Assembly: GCF_001310635.1 (NCBI RefSeq)
Contig: NZ_BAXR01000019.1
Coordinates: 1-55,349, forward strand
DNA: 55,349 bases
Reading direction: 5' to 3'
DNA from: Bacillus sp. JCM 19034
GTDB taxonomy: Bacteria > Bacillota > Bacilli > Bacillales > Bacillaceae_D
The translations under genes were made by a program, and so were the position numbers. This document shows positions 39,282-46,892 of the stretch, one piece after another (the first letter of the stretch is position 1; each line of letters opens with the position of its first letter). Below the pieces are notes generated by a model. That model was not told the DNA's origin, did no database searches, and saw only the letters and a program-made list of their open reading frames with translations.

Positions 39282-40168
39282 ATGAGTATTGATTATAAAA
39301 ACGATATTACGAAATATCTTACGGCAGAAAAATTTAATGACTGGGGGAAGAAAGGTGATAGTCGTTACAAGGAAATATTAAAGACGTTAAATGTTCTCAC
39401 ATATGAGAACATATCTGAAGTATTTGAGGGGGATAATCATATATTAAAATTTCTTTGGTATAAGCTTTTGGTTTGTAAAAATATGCCCGCATATCAGTCT
39501 GATTGTGATAAAGCCTTTTTTGGTAAACTTAATCTACCTTCGTTTGTACCATCCGAATTAGTTAATGATTGGCAGAGAAAAAAGCAAATTGGAGTCCAGA
39601 TACAGCAAACTCATATGCGGAACTATTTAAACGATTTCTCAATTTTTATTTGCCAGATATATTTCCAAGAAAAGAGGGTAATGATAGAGACAATATTAGA
39701 TTGAAAACGGAATACACTAAGAACCTTTTAAGCGAATTAATAATTCATTCAACATATAAAAAGTTAAAGGAATGTCATAAAAACATTGCATATGATAACC
39801 AACTGATTTTATATAGTCATCTTATTTTCTTTCAAGAAGAATTGTTTCGTCAATTAGAAGACAATTGCGATAAAGACGCATTACAGAGTATGCAGGATTT
39901 CGCAAAATTAACGCATACTCCAGGAAATTTTATATTAGTGAGACCAGGAGAAAATTTTGTAAAGAATAACAGATATGGTGATTTTATAGATTTATATATA
40001 GAAGATCAAAATGAAAATTTCATTAAAGGACAACATTTAGGTATGTACAACGAACCATTATTTAGACGGAGGGGATACCAGGTATTTCCAGATAAAAAAT
40101 CTTTAATGACTTGTGTTGATAATATTAATAAGAAAATTATTCAGAGAGAAAAAGAATTAAATAGATAA
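39282..40168 (+). pseudogene. Hypothetical protein, single homopolymer frame break
   Basis: I do not firmly recognise the family. An AGGAGGGG ribosome-binding site precedes ATG 39282. The first piece breaks in the A run at 39578-39583; one extra A joins DWQRKK to ANWSPDTANSYAELFKRF, giving about 295 residues. The product is rich in aromatic and charged residues, has no signal or membrane segment, and contains a HTPGNFILVRPGENF motif that recalls DUF6994-type proteins (weak memory-based match). It lies in a region with other remnants and may be accessory DNA. Confidence 0.55.
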
Positions 40169-40307
40169 ATTATTATATTAAATATGTAAGAGTAAATAAT
40201 GAATAAGTGGGAATAGTAATTTCCACACGATAATCAGAATACCTTTTAAAACAAAATCCACACCAACTAACCGATTAATGTTAGTAAGTGTGGAATAAAC
40301 ATCACAA

Positions 40308-40487
40308 TTATTCTCTTTTCTCTTTGTCATTGTTTTCCGCTAGTAAACAATTCAAATACTCGTCCAATTTTTGACTGTACATAAGTGTCTCTGGGTGATC
40401 TAATCCTTTTGTTAATCCCGTATAAATCATTATGGTACGTAACTTTTCAACTTCAACTGCAATATGTGAACTCGTCTTTGTGCCCAT
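40308..40487 (-). CDS. Spo0E-family aspartyl-phosphate phosphatase (59 aa)
   Basis: Spo0E-like proteins dephosphorylate Spo0A and delay sporulation. The 59-residue product has the family signature: helix 1 VEVEKLRTIMIYTGLTKGL, turn DHPETL, then helix 2 with YSQKLDEYLNCLL (the SQELD-like motif, catalytic aspartate included). A GGGGAAG ribosome-binding site lies close upstream of the ATG at 40487. It is transcribed alone. An inverted repeat TCCACAC..GTGTGGA around 40258-40295 behind it could be its terminator. Confidence 0.88.
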   Translation of the reverse strand: MGTKTSSHIAVEVEKLRTIMIYTGLTKGLDHPETLMYSQKLDEYLNCLLAENNDKEKRE

Positions 40488-40607
40488 AACTTCCCCTACT
40501 TTTAGACTAACTACATATTACAATATTAAACTGTTTCAGTTAATAGGTTCGACAAAAGCTCCGACAAATAGACAAGATTATAAGTAAAAAGACATTGGCC
40601 TATCTGT

Positions 40608-40862
40608 TTATTCAAGCGACTTACATTTTTTTGTTTTAATTATTATTATTCCGAGAATCGAAACTTGAGGAATTCTGTTGTAACTCTTTTTATCGAGGTT
40701 AATAAGATAGCTTTTGTGGTATCTGTAATAGCATTCATCGATACTTTCAAATTTTTTAAATTTACCGTAAAATTCATAAACCCCATTACGTTCGTGCAGG
40801 ACCATTTTAGGCTCTTGTGCAGTAAGCCTTTTTTTCTGTTCAATTTCATGGGTCATTAACAT
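40608..40862 (-). pseudogene. LytTR DNA-binding domain fragment
   Basis: The sequence VLHERNGVYEFYGKFKKFES and the following CYYRYHKSYLINLDK match the middle of a LytTR domain (AgrA/VirR-type response regulators). The receiver domain that normally precedes it is missing and the C-terminus changes to low-complexity residues, as if frameshifted. It is a remnant in the same decayed stretch as the neighbours at 38.9-40.2 kb. Confidence 0.6.
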
Positions 40863-41017
40863 TTCCTTATCGGGGTGTCATTGTCGTCAACGTGAGATTT
40901 TCTTTTTGGACGGTGTTGATATAGGAAATTTTCCCTAAAGTGTTCTCTAATACTAGACTTTTTTTGTCAGAAGATTATGATAGTAAGACAAACGTTTTTA
41001 TTTGGGGGTATGATTTA

Positions 41018-41836
41018 ATGAAAACCTTTACACTGAGGAATGGTACAGATTTAGCTGAATTGATTCCTGAACGAGGTGGGATCGTAACACGTTTGCAGCT
41101 TGAAGGGCATGATATACTCTATTTAAATAAGGACACGTTAGATGACTTAGAGGCAAATGTACGTGGCGGGATTCCCATCCTTTTTCCCATTAGTGGTCAG
41201 TTAGAAGAAAAGCAGTATGAGTGGGGCACACAGACATATACGATGAATAATCATGGCTTTGCACGAAATTTACCGTGGGAGGTTGTGACACAGGACGAGG
41301 ACACCGTGACGCTTCGCTTAACGAGTAATGATGTGACCAAGGCTGCGTATCCGTTTGACTTTAAGCTTGAGTTCACGTATCGCCTTAACAATGAAGGCTT
41401 AATTATTGAGCAAAATTATACGAATCTATCGGAGGAGCAGATGCCGATGTACGCTGGCTTCCATCCGTATTTTCGTACAGCAGAGAAGGCAATAGTCGTT
41501 GAAAGTGACGCGACGATTATGCTAGATTACAATGATCATGACGTGAAGCCATTTGATGGTGTCGTTGATTTGAACGGCCTAAAGGAATCAATCGCTTTAC
41601 TTGATACAGAGCAGAGTTATGTTGTATTTGAACTGCCGGAGATTGAAGCAAAAGTACGATTGAGCTATGGTGACGAGTTCCCGTATGTCGTGTTTTGGAC
41701 AGAGGAAGGCAAGGACTTTGTCTGCGTTGAGCCTTGGATGGCGAAGAACGGTGAATTTCATCGTAAAAATGAGCTCGTATGTGTGAAGCCAGGTGAAACA
41801 TTGAAGACATTTATTCAGATTACTATTGAAAGGTAA
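41018..41836 (+). CDS. Aldose 1-epimerase-like protein
   Basis: A galactose-mutarotase-fold protein of 272 residues. Family features: FTLRNGTDLAELIPERGG, RGGIPILFPISGQLE, the catalytic-type histidines in NNHGFARNLPWEV and AGFHPYF, and the C-terminal glutamate region (VCVEPWMAKNGEF). Members interconvert the anomers of hexoses or hexose-6-phosphates. A GGGGG ribosome-binding site supports ATG 41018; the frame upstream to 40940 lacks a start signal. It is a single gene with its own terminator. Confidence 0.88.
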   Translation: MKTFTLRNGTDLAELIPERGGIVTRLQLEGHDILYLNKDTLDDLEANVRGGIPILFPISGQLEEKQYEWGTQTYTMNNHGFARNLPWEVVTQDEDTVTLRLTSNDVTKAAYPFDFKLEFTYRLNNEGLIIEQNYTNLSEEQMPMYAGFHPYFRTAEKAIVVESDATIMLDYNDHDVKPFDGVVDLNGLKESIALLDTEQSYVVFELPEIEAKVRLSYGDEFPYVVFWTEEGKDFVCVEPWMAKNGEFHRKNELVCVKPGETLKTFIQITIER

Positions 41837-41850
41837 AGTATATGTAGGAT

Positions 41851-41890
41851 GCCCTTAGAAGGATTGGATTTCTCCTTTAAGGGCTTTTTT
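41851..41890 (+). terminator. Terminator of the aldose epimerase gene
   Basis: The stem GCCCTTAGAAGGA/TCCTTTAAGGGC (one mismatch) is followed by six T on the plus strand. Confidence 0.88.
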
Positions 41891-41920
41891 CAAGTATATT
41901 TAGTGCTCGGTTCTATGAAG

Positions 41921-42361
41921 CTATTGCATCATATGCTCCATTTCACTAAGGCCGAATGAGATGATCGTATCAATTTCTTCAGTGGTGAAGCGTTTTTCAA
42001 GCGTATCGTGTATTTGCTTCTCGGCTTCCTCATCAATACCAGCTTTGGCAATATTGTATACTTCGATTAGCTCAGACCCTGTCATTCTAGCAACGAGTGC
42101 CTCTACTGTCTCTCCGCGTGCCGTTGCAACGAGTGTTTGTACCTCCTGAGCTTGCGGGATAGTACTTGCTGGCATCGCATCCTCTTGCTTCCACATGTCA
42201 GCTGTTACCTCTTTCGTTTGCAGCTGGTTCTCGCTTTTTTTCGGATGCTGCTCGGTAGCATAAGTCGCGTAATCGTCATTGTATGATTGATAGCCTAAAT
42301 AGCCTGCACCGATTAGTAATAGGAACACAAAGGCCAACCCTGCACCAAATGCTTTCCACAT
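41921..42361 (-). CDS. Membrane-anchored protein of unknown function (146 aa)
   Basis: One N-terminal transmembrane helix (MWKAFGAGLAFVFLLLIGAG) is followed by an acidic, Gln/Glu-rich extracytoplasmic part with no recognised domain. The C-terminal half is helical (TGSELIEVYNIAKAGIDEEA). The frame opens at 42403, but an AAGGAG ribosome-binding site supports ATG 42361. Function unknown. The tail of such proteins in Bacilli often occurs near sporulation or wall genes, which is not evidence by itself. Confidence 0.65.
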   Translation of the reverse strand: MWKAFGAGLAFVFLLLIGAGYLGYQSYNDDYATYATEQHPKKSENQLQTKEVTADMWKQEDAMPASTIPQAQEVQTLVATARGETVEALVARMTGSELIEVYNIAKAGIDEEAEKQIHDTLEKRFTTEEIDTIISFGLSEMEHMMQ

Positions 42362-42439
42362 GATCCTCAACTCCTTTTCTCTTTCTAGCATCATTGTAGC
42401 CAATGATTTAGAAAGGCATACGTGGGAGGTGGGGGGGCA

Positions 42440-42452
42440 GGGGTCAGACCCC
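42440..42452. repeat. GGGGTC-A-GACCCC palindrome, copy 7
   Basis: A full 13-base copy with a central A, preceded by a G-rich stretch and followed by five T. It lies in the 42362-42709 gap between two divergent genes. Confidence 0.85.
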
Positions 42453-42505
42453 TTTTTGATGTTGCGTGATGTTGCGTGCGGAATTTGTCGTAATTGCTCG
42501 TGTAC

Positions 42506-42610
42506 GCGTTTTCACATGGTTAGGAAGCGTTTTCCTCCGTTTTTGTAACGTTCTCACGCATTGTTAGAGCGTTTTCACCATTTAATACAACGCTTTCACA
42601 CACACATTCG
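42506..42610. repeat. Five-unit array with exact 21-base period, core GCGTTTTCAC
   Basis: Cores start at 42506, 42527, 42548, 42569 and 42590: GCGTTTTC, GCGTTTTC, ACGTTCTC, GCGTTTTC, ACGCTTTC, each exactly 21 bases apart, with 13 variable bases between them. Read on the minus strand this is a heptapeptide pattern (xENAxxx), but no start codon or ribosome-binding site fits. Twenty-one bases is two helical turns, so a phased protein-binding array is one option and a degenerate tandem repeat another. Confidence 0.7.
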
Positions 42611-43363
42611 CGAATTTATTCAAATAAATTCCTCCTCAATGAGAAGGAGTAACTCATCCAAACGGCGAATTACATCATTAACGAAGTAGCAATTGAAAGG
42701 AGTGAGGCAATGATAGTAAAGCCTTTGCGAGTTCCTCCCATTCTTTTTCAGCTTGATGCTTTAAGAAGGCGATTGCCAAGACAGCATGAACGACAGGCTG
42801 ATATTAAGGAGCAATGGCGTAGGCGGGTGGCTGGCTTTAAGGGAGAGCAGTCGCTAGCATATGAGCTGAGTTTGATAGATCAAGATGAGTACTTGGTTTT
42901 TCATGATGTGCGTTTGCCCATCGGTGAGTACTTTGCACAGTTTGATTTGCTCATTTTATGCTCACGTTTTATAGTAATTATAGAAGTAAAAATATTGCCG
43001 GTCAGCTTTATTTCGCCCCCACCTTTCACCAGTTGATCCGAACGTTAGAAGGGGAAACAGAAACATTTCCCGATCCTATTGTTCAAAATGAACGACAGGT
43101 TATGCAATTTAGACGATGGCTCTCCTCTTATCAGTTCTCAGACATTCCACTACTCCCACTTGTTGTGATCAGCTCCAAGCACTCTCAAATCCAAACGAAA
43201 TCAGGATATGAATCAATCTCCAACTATGTCATCCACAAAGCTTATCTCCCACAAATGATCCAACGCTACGAACAATTCTATCAACGTTCTCTCTATTCCG
43301 ATCGTCAAGTTTTACAATTGAAGGAACTACTTTTACAATCACATACACCTGCTGTACATGATT

Positions 43364-43377
43364 GGGGTCTGACCCCC
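43364..43377. repeat. GGGGTC-T-GACCCC palindrome, copy 8, inside a coding region
   Basis: It lies in frame within the NERD gene and encodes the residues W-G-L-T-P between the nuclease domain and the zinc ribbon. Confidence 0.85.
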
Positions 43378-43601
43378 ATGCCGGGCGTGCACTGTCCCAC
43401 TTGTGACTCTCTCCCCCTTTCTCGCAACCGTGGAAAGTGGCTTTGTCCTTCATGTGGGTCTGTTTCACGTAATGCTCATTACCATTCTCTTCGTGATTAT
43501 TTCTATTTAGTTAATACTAGTCTTACAAATGAAGATGCACAGCACTTTTTACAGTTCTATAACAGTTATCTTATACGGATTTGGTTAAAGTCACTAAAAA
43601 A

Positions 43602-43614
43602 GGGTCTGACCCCC
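43602..43614. repeat. GGGTC-T-GACCCCC palindrome, copy 9, inside a coding region
   Basis: It lies in frame near the 3' end of the NERD gene and encodes the residues K-G-L-T-P-I. Confidence 0.85.
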
Positions 43615-43695
43615 ATTGTGCCCCCATTGGTAAATATTTCTTATGACTTCCATTGTGATAAAATGTATAATTAAACCATGAGGGAGTGTTGTAAC

Positions 43696-44157
43696 ATGGA
43701 TTACATACAGCATATTCGTTCAATTGCTGGGGCACAGCCTTTAATTTTAACAGCGGCTTCTATTATCGTCGTTGATGATAAGGACCGGATTTTGCTGCAG
43801 CATCGGGCGGATACTAATAACTGGGGATTACCTGGAGGCTTTATGGAACTTGGGGAGTCGATTGAAGAAGCAGCCCGTCGCGAGTTAAAAGAAGAGACCG
43901 GATTAACCGTTCATAAGCTAGAGTTGTTCAAAGTATTTTCAGGTGAAGATTTCTACTTTCAATATCCAAATGGTGATGAAGTGTATAATGTCATCGTCTC
44001 TTTTATAACTAAAGAGGTTAGTGGATTTTTGCGAATCGATGAAGAAAGTAAAGATCTAGGCTATTTCTCATTAGATGCCCTTCCTGAACAAATCATACCT
44101 ACAACACAAAAGATGATTGAGCACTATCAAAAAGCTTACGGTGACCAACGTGCATAA
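43696..44157 (+). CDS. Nudix hydrolase
   Basis: The complete Nudix box is present (GGFMELGESIEEAARRELKE followed by ETGL), matching GX5EX7REUXEEXGU. The 153-residue protein belongs to the small ADP-ribose/NTP pyrophosphatase-like group; the N-terminal helix (DYIQHIRSIAGAQP) is typical of the YtkD/MutT-like proteins of Bacilli. Metal ligands are the glutamates of the box. The ATG at 43696 has GGGAG nine bases upstream. The end overlaps the VanZ-like frame. The substrate is not predictable. Confidence 0.92.
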   Translation: MDYIQHIRSIAGAQPLILTAASIIVVDDKDRILLQHRADTNNWGLPGGFMELGESIEEAARRELKEETGLTVHKLELFKVFSGEDFYFQYPNGDEVYNVIVSFITKEVSGFLRIDEESKDLGYFSLDALPEQIIPTTQKMIEHYQKAYGDQRA

Positions 44158-44602
44158 ACTCAACAAATGGTGGTTTATTGCCCTTGTTTGGTGTATTGCA
44201 ATTGCGGTTGCTACTCGTCAGCCTAGCTTAACTGGTCAATCAACAGAATCCTTCTTTCAATTTATTGTTTTTATTGACCCTGAGATCGTTAACTATTTCT
44301 TTCGTAAAGGGGTTCATATAACTTCATTTGGGTTATTGGCCATATTTTTCTTTATGGCATTAGATTCCCTTCGACGCCGGAAATACCGCTATTATCTCGC
44401 CTGGGGGCTTGCGACGATTTACGGTGCCCTTGATGAATATCATCAAGCATTTTTACCAGAGCGAACTGCTAGCCTGTTCGATGTTTTAATTAATTCTCTT
44501 GGAGCCTGTCTGGCACTGATGATTTTCCACCTATTTTATGTAAGCCTCATTGAAAAAAGACGACGAATGCTGCATTGGCGAAAATTAGAGGAGAAAAAGT
44601 AA
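44117..44602 (+). CDS. VanZ-like membrane protein
   Basis: Four hydrophobic segments and the VanZ family signature DEYHQAFLPERTASLFDVLI with NSLGA in the last loop. VanZ proteins raise teicoplanin resistance in enterococci, but in Bacilli the role of relatives is unknown. The start is uncertain: the frame begins with TTG 44117 inside the Nudix gene, while GTG 44141 or 44150 would reduce the overlap to a few codons. Overlap with nudix suggests translational coupling. Confidence 0.85.
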   Translation: MSTIKKLTVTNVHKLNKWWFIALVWCIAIAVATRQPSLTGQSTESFFQFIVFIDPEIVNYFFRKGVHITSFGLLAIFFFMALDSLRRRKYRYYLAWGLATIYGALDEYHQAFLPERTASLFDVLINSLGACLALMIFHLFYVSLIEKRRRMLHWRKLEEKK

Positions 44603-44665
44603 GGATATTTTTTTACTCAATATTCTTTCAAGATTGAATGATATTATATTTAAATAACTTAATAA

Positions 44666-44711
44666 AAATCGCCCTCAAACTAATTCTACTAAGAATTATT
44701 GAGGGCGATTT
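44666..44711. terminator. Bidirectional terminator between vanZ-like and capA-like genes
   Basis: The arms AAATCGCCCTCAA/TTGAGGGCGATTT form a 13-base perfect stem with A and T tracts on the two sides, between two convergent genes. Confidence 0.88.
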
Positions 44712-44829
44712 ATTGTTGGTATTAATTTGTTCCTGTTAGTCCTTTTATTAAATCACTCCAAAACACCAAAATAACTGCTACTAATATAAAAAAGAAGCCT
44801 CCGCCATCAGCGAAAAGCTCCGTATTAAT

Positions 44830-45968
44830 TTACTCTAAATATTGAACAACATGCTCGCTCATTTCTTCAAAAGTACTTCCATTAATAGGTGATGCCCCGA
44901 CTTCAGCTAGCTCACGCACGCGATAACTTCCCTCTTCTCTTGTTACGACCGTTGGTTCAATGTGTGGCGAATGGACTTTTAGTGAGATGAGCTCATCATC
45001 AAGTGTGACTTTCGTTACATCAACTGTCGCGATTCCACCAATGTCAGTATAGTCAAAGTTCTGACCAGATAAAAAGTTTCCGAGCGAATAAAATACAGTC
45101 GTTTCATGGCCATCCTCTTGCTCAATCACATCAATCGGTTGGAGTACGTGAGGATGATGGCCGAAAATGATATCAACACCAGCTTTGGCAAGTAGGTTCG
45201 CTTGATGAAGCTGATCCTCACTCGGCTCAAGAATATATTCAGCTCCCCAATGCATGTGGACGATTAAAATATCGACTTGATCGCGCAACTCTTCTACATC
45301 TTCTTGCATTTGTTCATCATCGATCAACGCAACGACATAGTCATGTCCTTCTGGTACAGGAATTCCATTTGTTCCGTATGTATAAGCTAGAATACCGAGC
45401 TGATGCCGTCAACATCAATAATTCGCATGCGCTCACGGTCGTCTTGATCCCGATATGCTCCAACGTAATGAAGGCCGATTTCATCATAATAATCAATCGA
45501 ATTATATACTAATTGTAAACCACGATCTAACGTGTGATTGTTTGCAACAGAAACCATATCAACACCAGCTAGCTGTAAATCACGAGCAATTTCCTGCGGA
45601 CTATTAAAGGTCGGATATGTTGATAATCCCAATTCCTCTCCACCTGGCAGCGATTCCTGGTTCGCCATCATGAAATCTGGTTCTTCTAAAAGGTGGTTAA
45701 CAGGTTCTAACATTCGCATAAAATCATAGCCGTCCTCAACCTCTGCCGTTTCATATAAGCGTTCATGCAGCAATACATCGCCGATCGCTCCGAGTGTGAT
45801 TGTCGTCTCTTCTTCAACTGGAGGTGGTATAGGCTCTTCCTCATGCTCCTGTTCAACCGCTGTTTCTTCGGGCTCTGGATCTTGCTCTTCCTCAACTGGT
45901 GGTTCCGTCGCTTGCTGACAGCCACTCAGTATTAGCAGCAGTATCACTGCTGTTTGAATCCATTTCAT
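44830..45968 (-). pseudogene. CapA/PgsA-like metallophosphatase-fold lipoprotein, one frame break
   Basis: A lipoprotein signal (LLLILSGC) and an extended Glu/Pro-rich linker lead into the CapA domain: LGAIGDVLLHERL, MMANQESL and SVANNHTLDRG, then, after the break, DILIVHMHWGAEYIL and IIFGHHPHVLQPI, the metal-ligand histidines. One base is missing near 45388-45393; restoring it joins ISSV to LAYTYGTNGIP. Relatives take part in poly-gamma-glutamate synthesis or degradation, but the PgsB/C synthetase genes are absent here, so the role is unclear. The ATG at 45968 has GGAG eight bases upstream. Confidence 0.85.
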
Positions 45969-46228
45969 TACGTTCACTCCATTTACATATCCTATATTTG
46001 TCTTCTATTGTAACACGTTTCTCCACTTACACACGATTTTTGTATTTTTTTCTATTTTATCAATTTTTATCTATCGAAAAAGGGTTTTTCACCTAAGGGA
46101 AAACGCTCATTTCCTTCTCATATAAACAAGCAAATATAACATTTCACTCCATGCACGATTCTCTTTATTTATGTATCGTGAATGTACCGGTAATTTGAAG
46201 AAGTGCACTTCTAGAAGGATGTACGAAA

Positions 46229-46744
46229 ATGGTTGAAGGAATGTCTTTTCAGGAAGTTGCCAAAAAGTATGCACCTCTAATTGGAGGGCAAATCAATAAG
46301 CTGCACATTTATCGTGACTGGGATGATTTTTTTCAAATCGGTTTAATTGGCCTTTGGAAAGCATATCAACAATATGATAAAGAAAAAGGTAGTTTTGCTA
46401 CGATTGCAATGCTGCGAGTGCGTGGACATCTACTGGACCATTTACGGAAGGAAGGGCAGCATCATAAGCATCATATTTATAGTAATGATGTCCTCTTCCA
46501 TTACATTAAAGATAGAAATTGTGCTGTTTCGGAACTGCTAGATAGGCAGCTTGAGGAGTATACTGCATTTTTGAGCAAACGCGAAGCTCAATGGTTTATC
46601 GACACGATTATCTATGACAAAAAGCCAGCACAAATCGCGAAGGAACGAGGGGTTTCGACTAATACGGTTGGCACATGGCGAAAGAAAGCAATAAAAAAAT
46701 TAAGAGCTGCCAAAGAAAAAGGTGAGCTTTATATCGGGGAATAA
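46229..46744 (+). CDS. Sigma-70 family RNA polymerase sigma factor
   Basis: Region 2 is recognised in DWDDFFQIGLIGLWKAYQQY and the following FATIAMLRVRGHLLDHLRKE. Region 4 is at the C-terminus (AQIAKERGVSTNTVGTWRKK). With 171 residues it is shorter than main sigma factors and has no sensory extension. It may be an alternative sigma of the small B. subtilis types, but no anti-sigma gene is adjacent. The start at 46229 has GAAGG upstream. It faces the chemotaxis receptor gene across a short gap. Confidence 0.88.
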   Translation: MVEGMSFQEVAKKYAPLIGGQINKLHIYRDWDDFFQIGLIGLWKAYQQYDKEKGSFATIAMLRVRGHLLDHLRKEGQHHKHHIYSNDVLFHYIKDRNCAVSELLDRQLEEYTAFLSKREAQWFIDTIIYDKKPAQIAKERGVSTNTVGTWRKKAIKKLRAAKEKGELYIGE

Positions 46745-46801
46745 TTCACAACTATCAACAGTAAGCCGAATTTTCTAATTATTTTGTGTATAAAGGCATT
46801 C

Positions 46802-46890
46802 TTATCCACAAGGTTATGCACACTTTTCACGTTTATTAAATAATAATCCACAAAAATGATCGTGATCTTCACGGTCATTCTTGTGGAAAA
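46802..46890. promoter_or_regulatory. Cluster of DnaA-box-like 9-mers
   Basis: TTATCCACA (46802-46810) is a perfect DnaA box. Nearby are TTATGCACA (46814-46822) and TAATCCACA (46844-46852), each with one mismatch, and on the opposite strand TTTTCCACA (46882-46890). Four such motifs in about 90 bases is far above chance. A DnaA-binding cluster outside the origin (as the DnaA-box clusters of B. subtilis) is possible. Confidence 0.5.
46848..46886 (-). terminator. Hairpin downstream of the chemotaxis receptor gene
   Basis: The arms CCACAAGAATGACCGTGA/TCACGATCATTTTTGTGG pair with two wobble positions; ATTATTATTT follows on the minus strand. It overlaps the DnaA-box-like motifs. Confidence 0.65.
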
Positions 46891-46892
46891 GT

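Larger units (their letters stand above)
42710..43674 (+). pseudogene. NERD-domain protein with C-terminal zinc ribbon, one frame break
   Basis: The nuclease-related domain (about 30-150) shows GFKGEQSLAYELS, the QFDLLI-type aspartate and the IIEVK motif with the catalytic lysine. The break is in the A run 42988-42992; one extra A gives IEVKNIAGQLYF as expected. The C-terminal part has a zinc ribbon (HCPTCDS then WLCPSCGS). Two copies of the 13-base palindrome (43364 and 43602) lie in frame in the coding sequence, between the domains and near the end, and encode G-L-T-P residues. NERD proteins are thought to process DNA or RNA; the physiological role is unknown. Confidence 0.82.

Noticed and set aside
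42506..42610. CRISPR array or catabolite (cre) sites
   Set aside because: Cores are only 8-10 bases with 13-base variable parts, far too short for a CRISPR repeat; match to the cre consensus is only partial.
44830..45968. Poly-gamma-glutamate synthesis operon
   Set aside because: Only a CapA/PgsA-like protein is present; no PgsB, PgsC or PgsE genes are adjacent.
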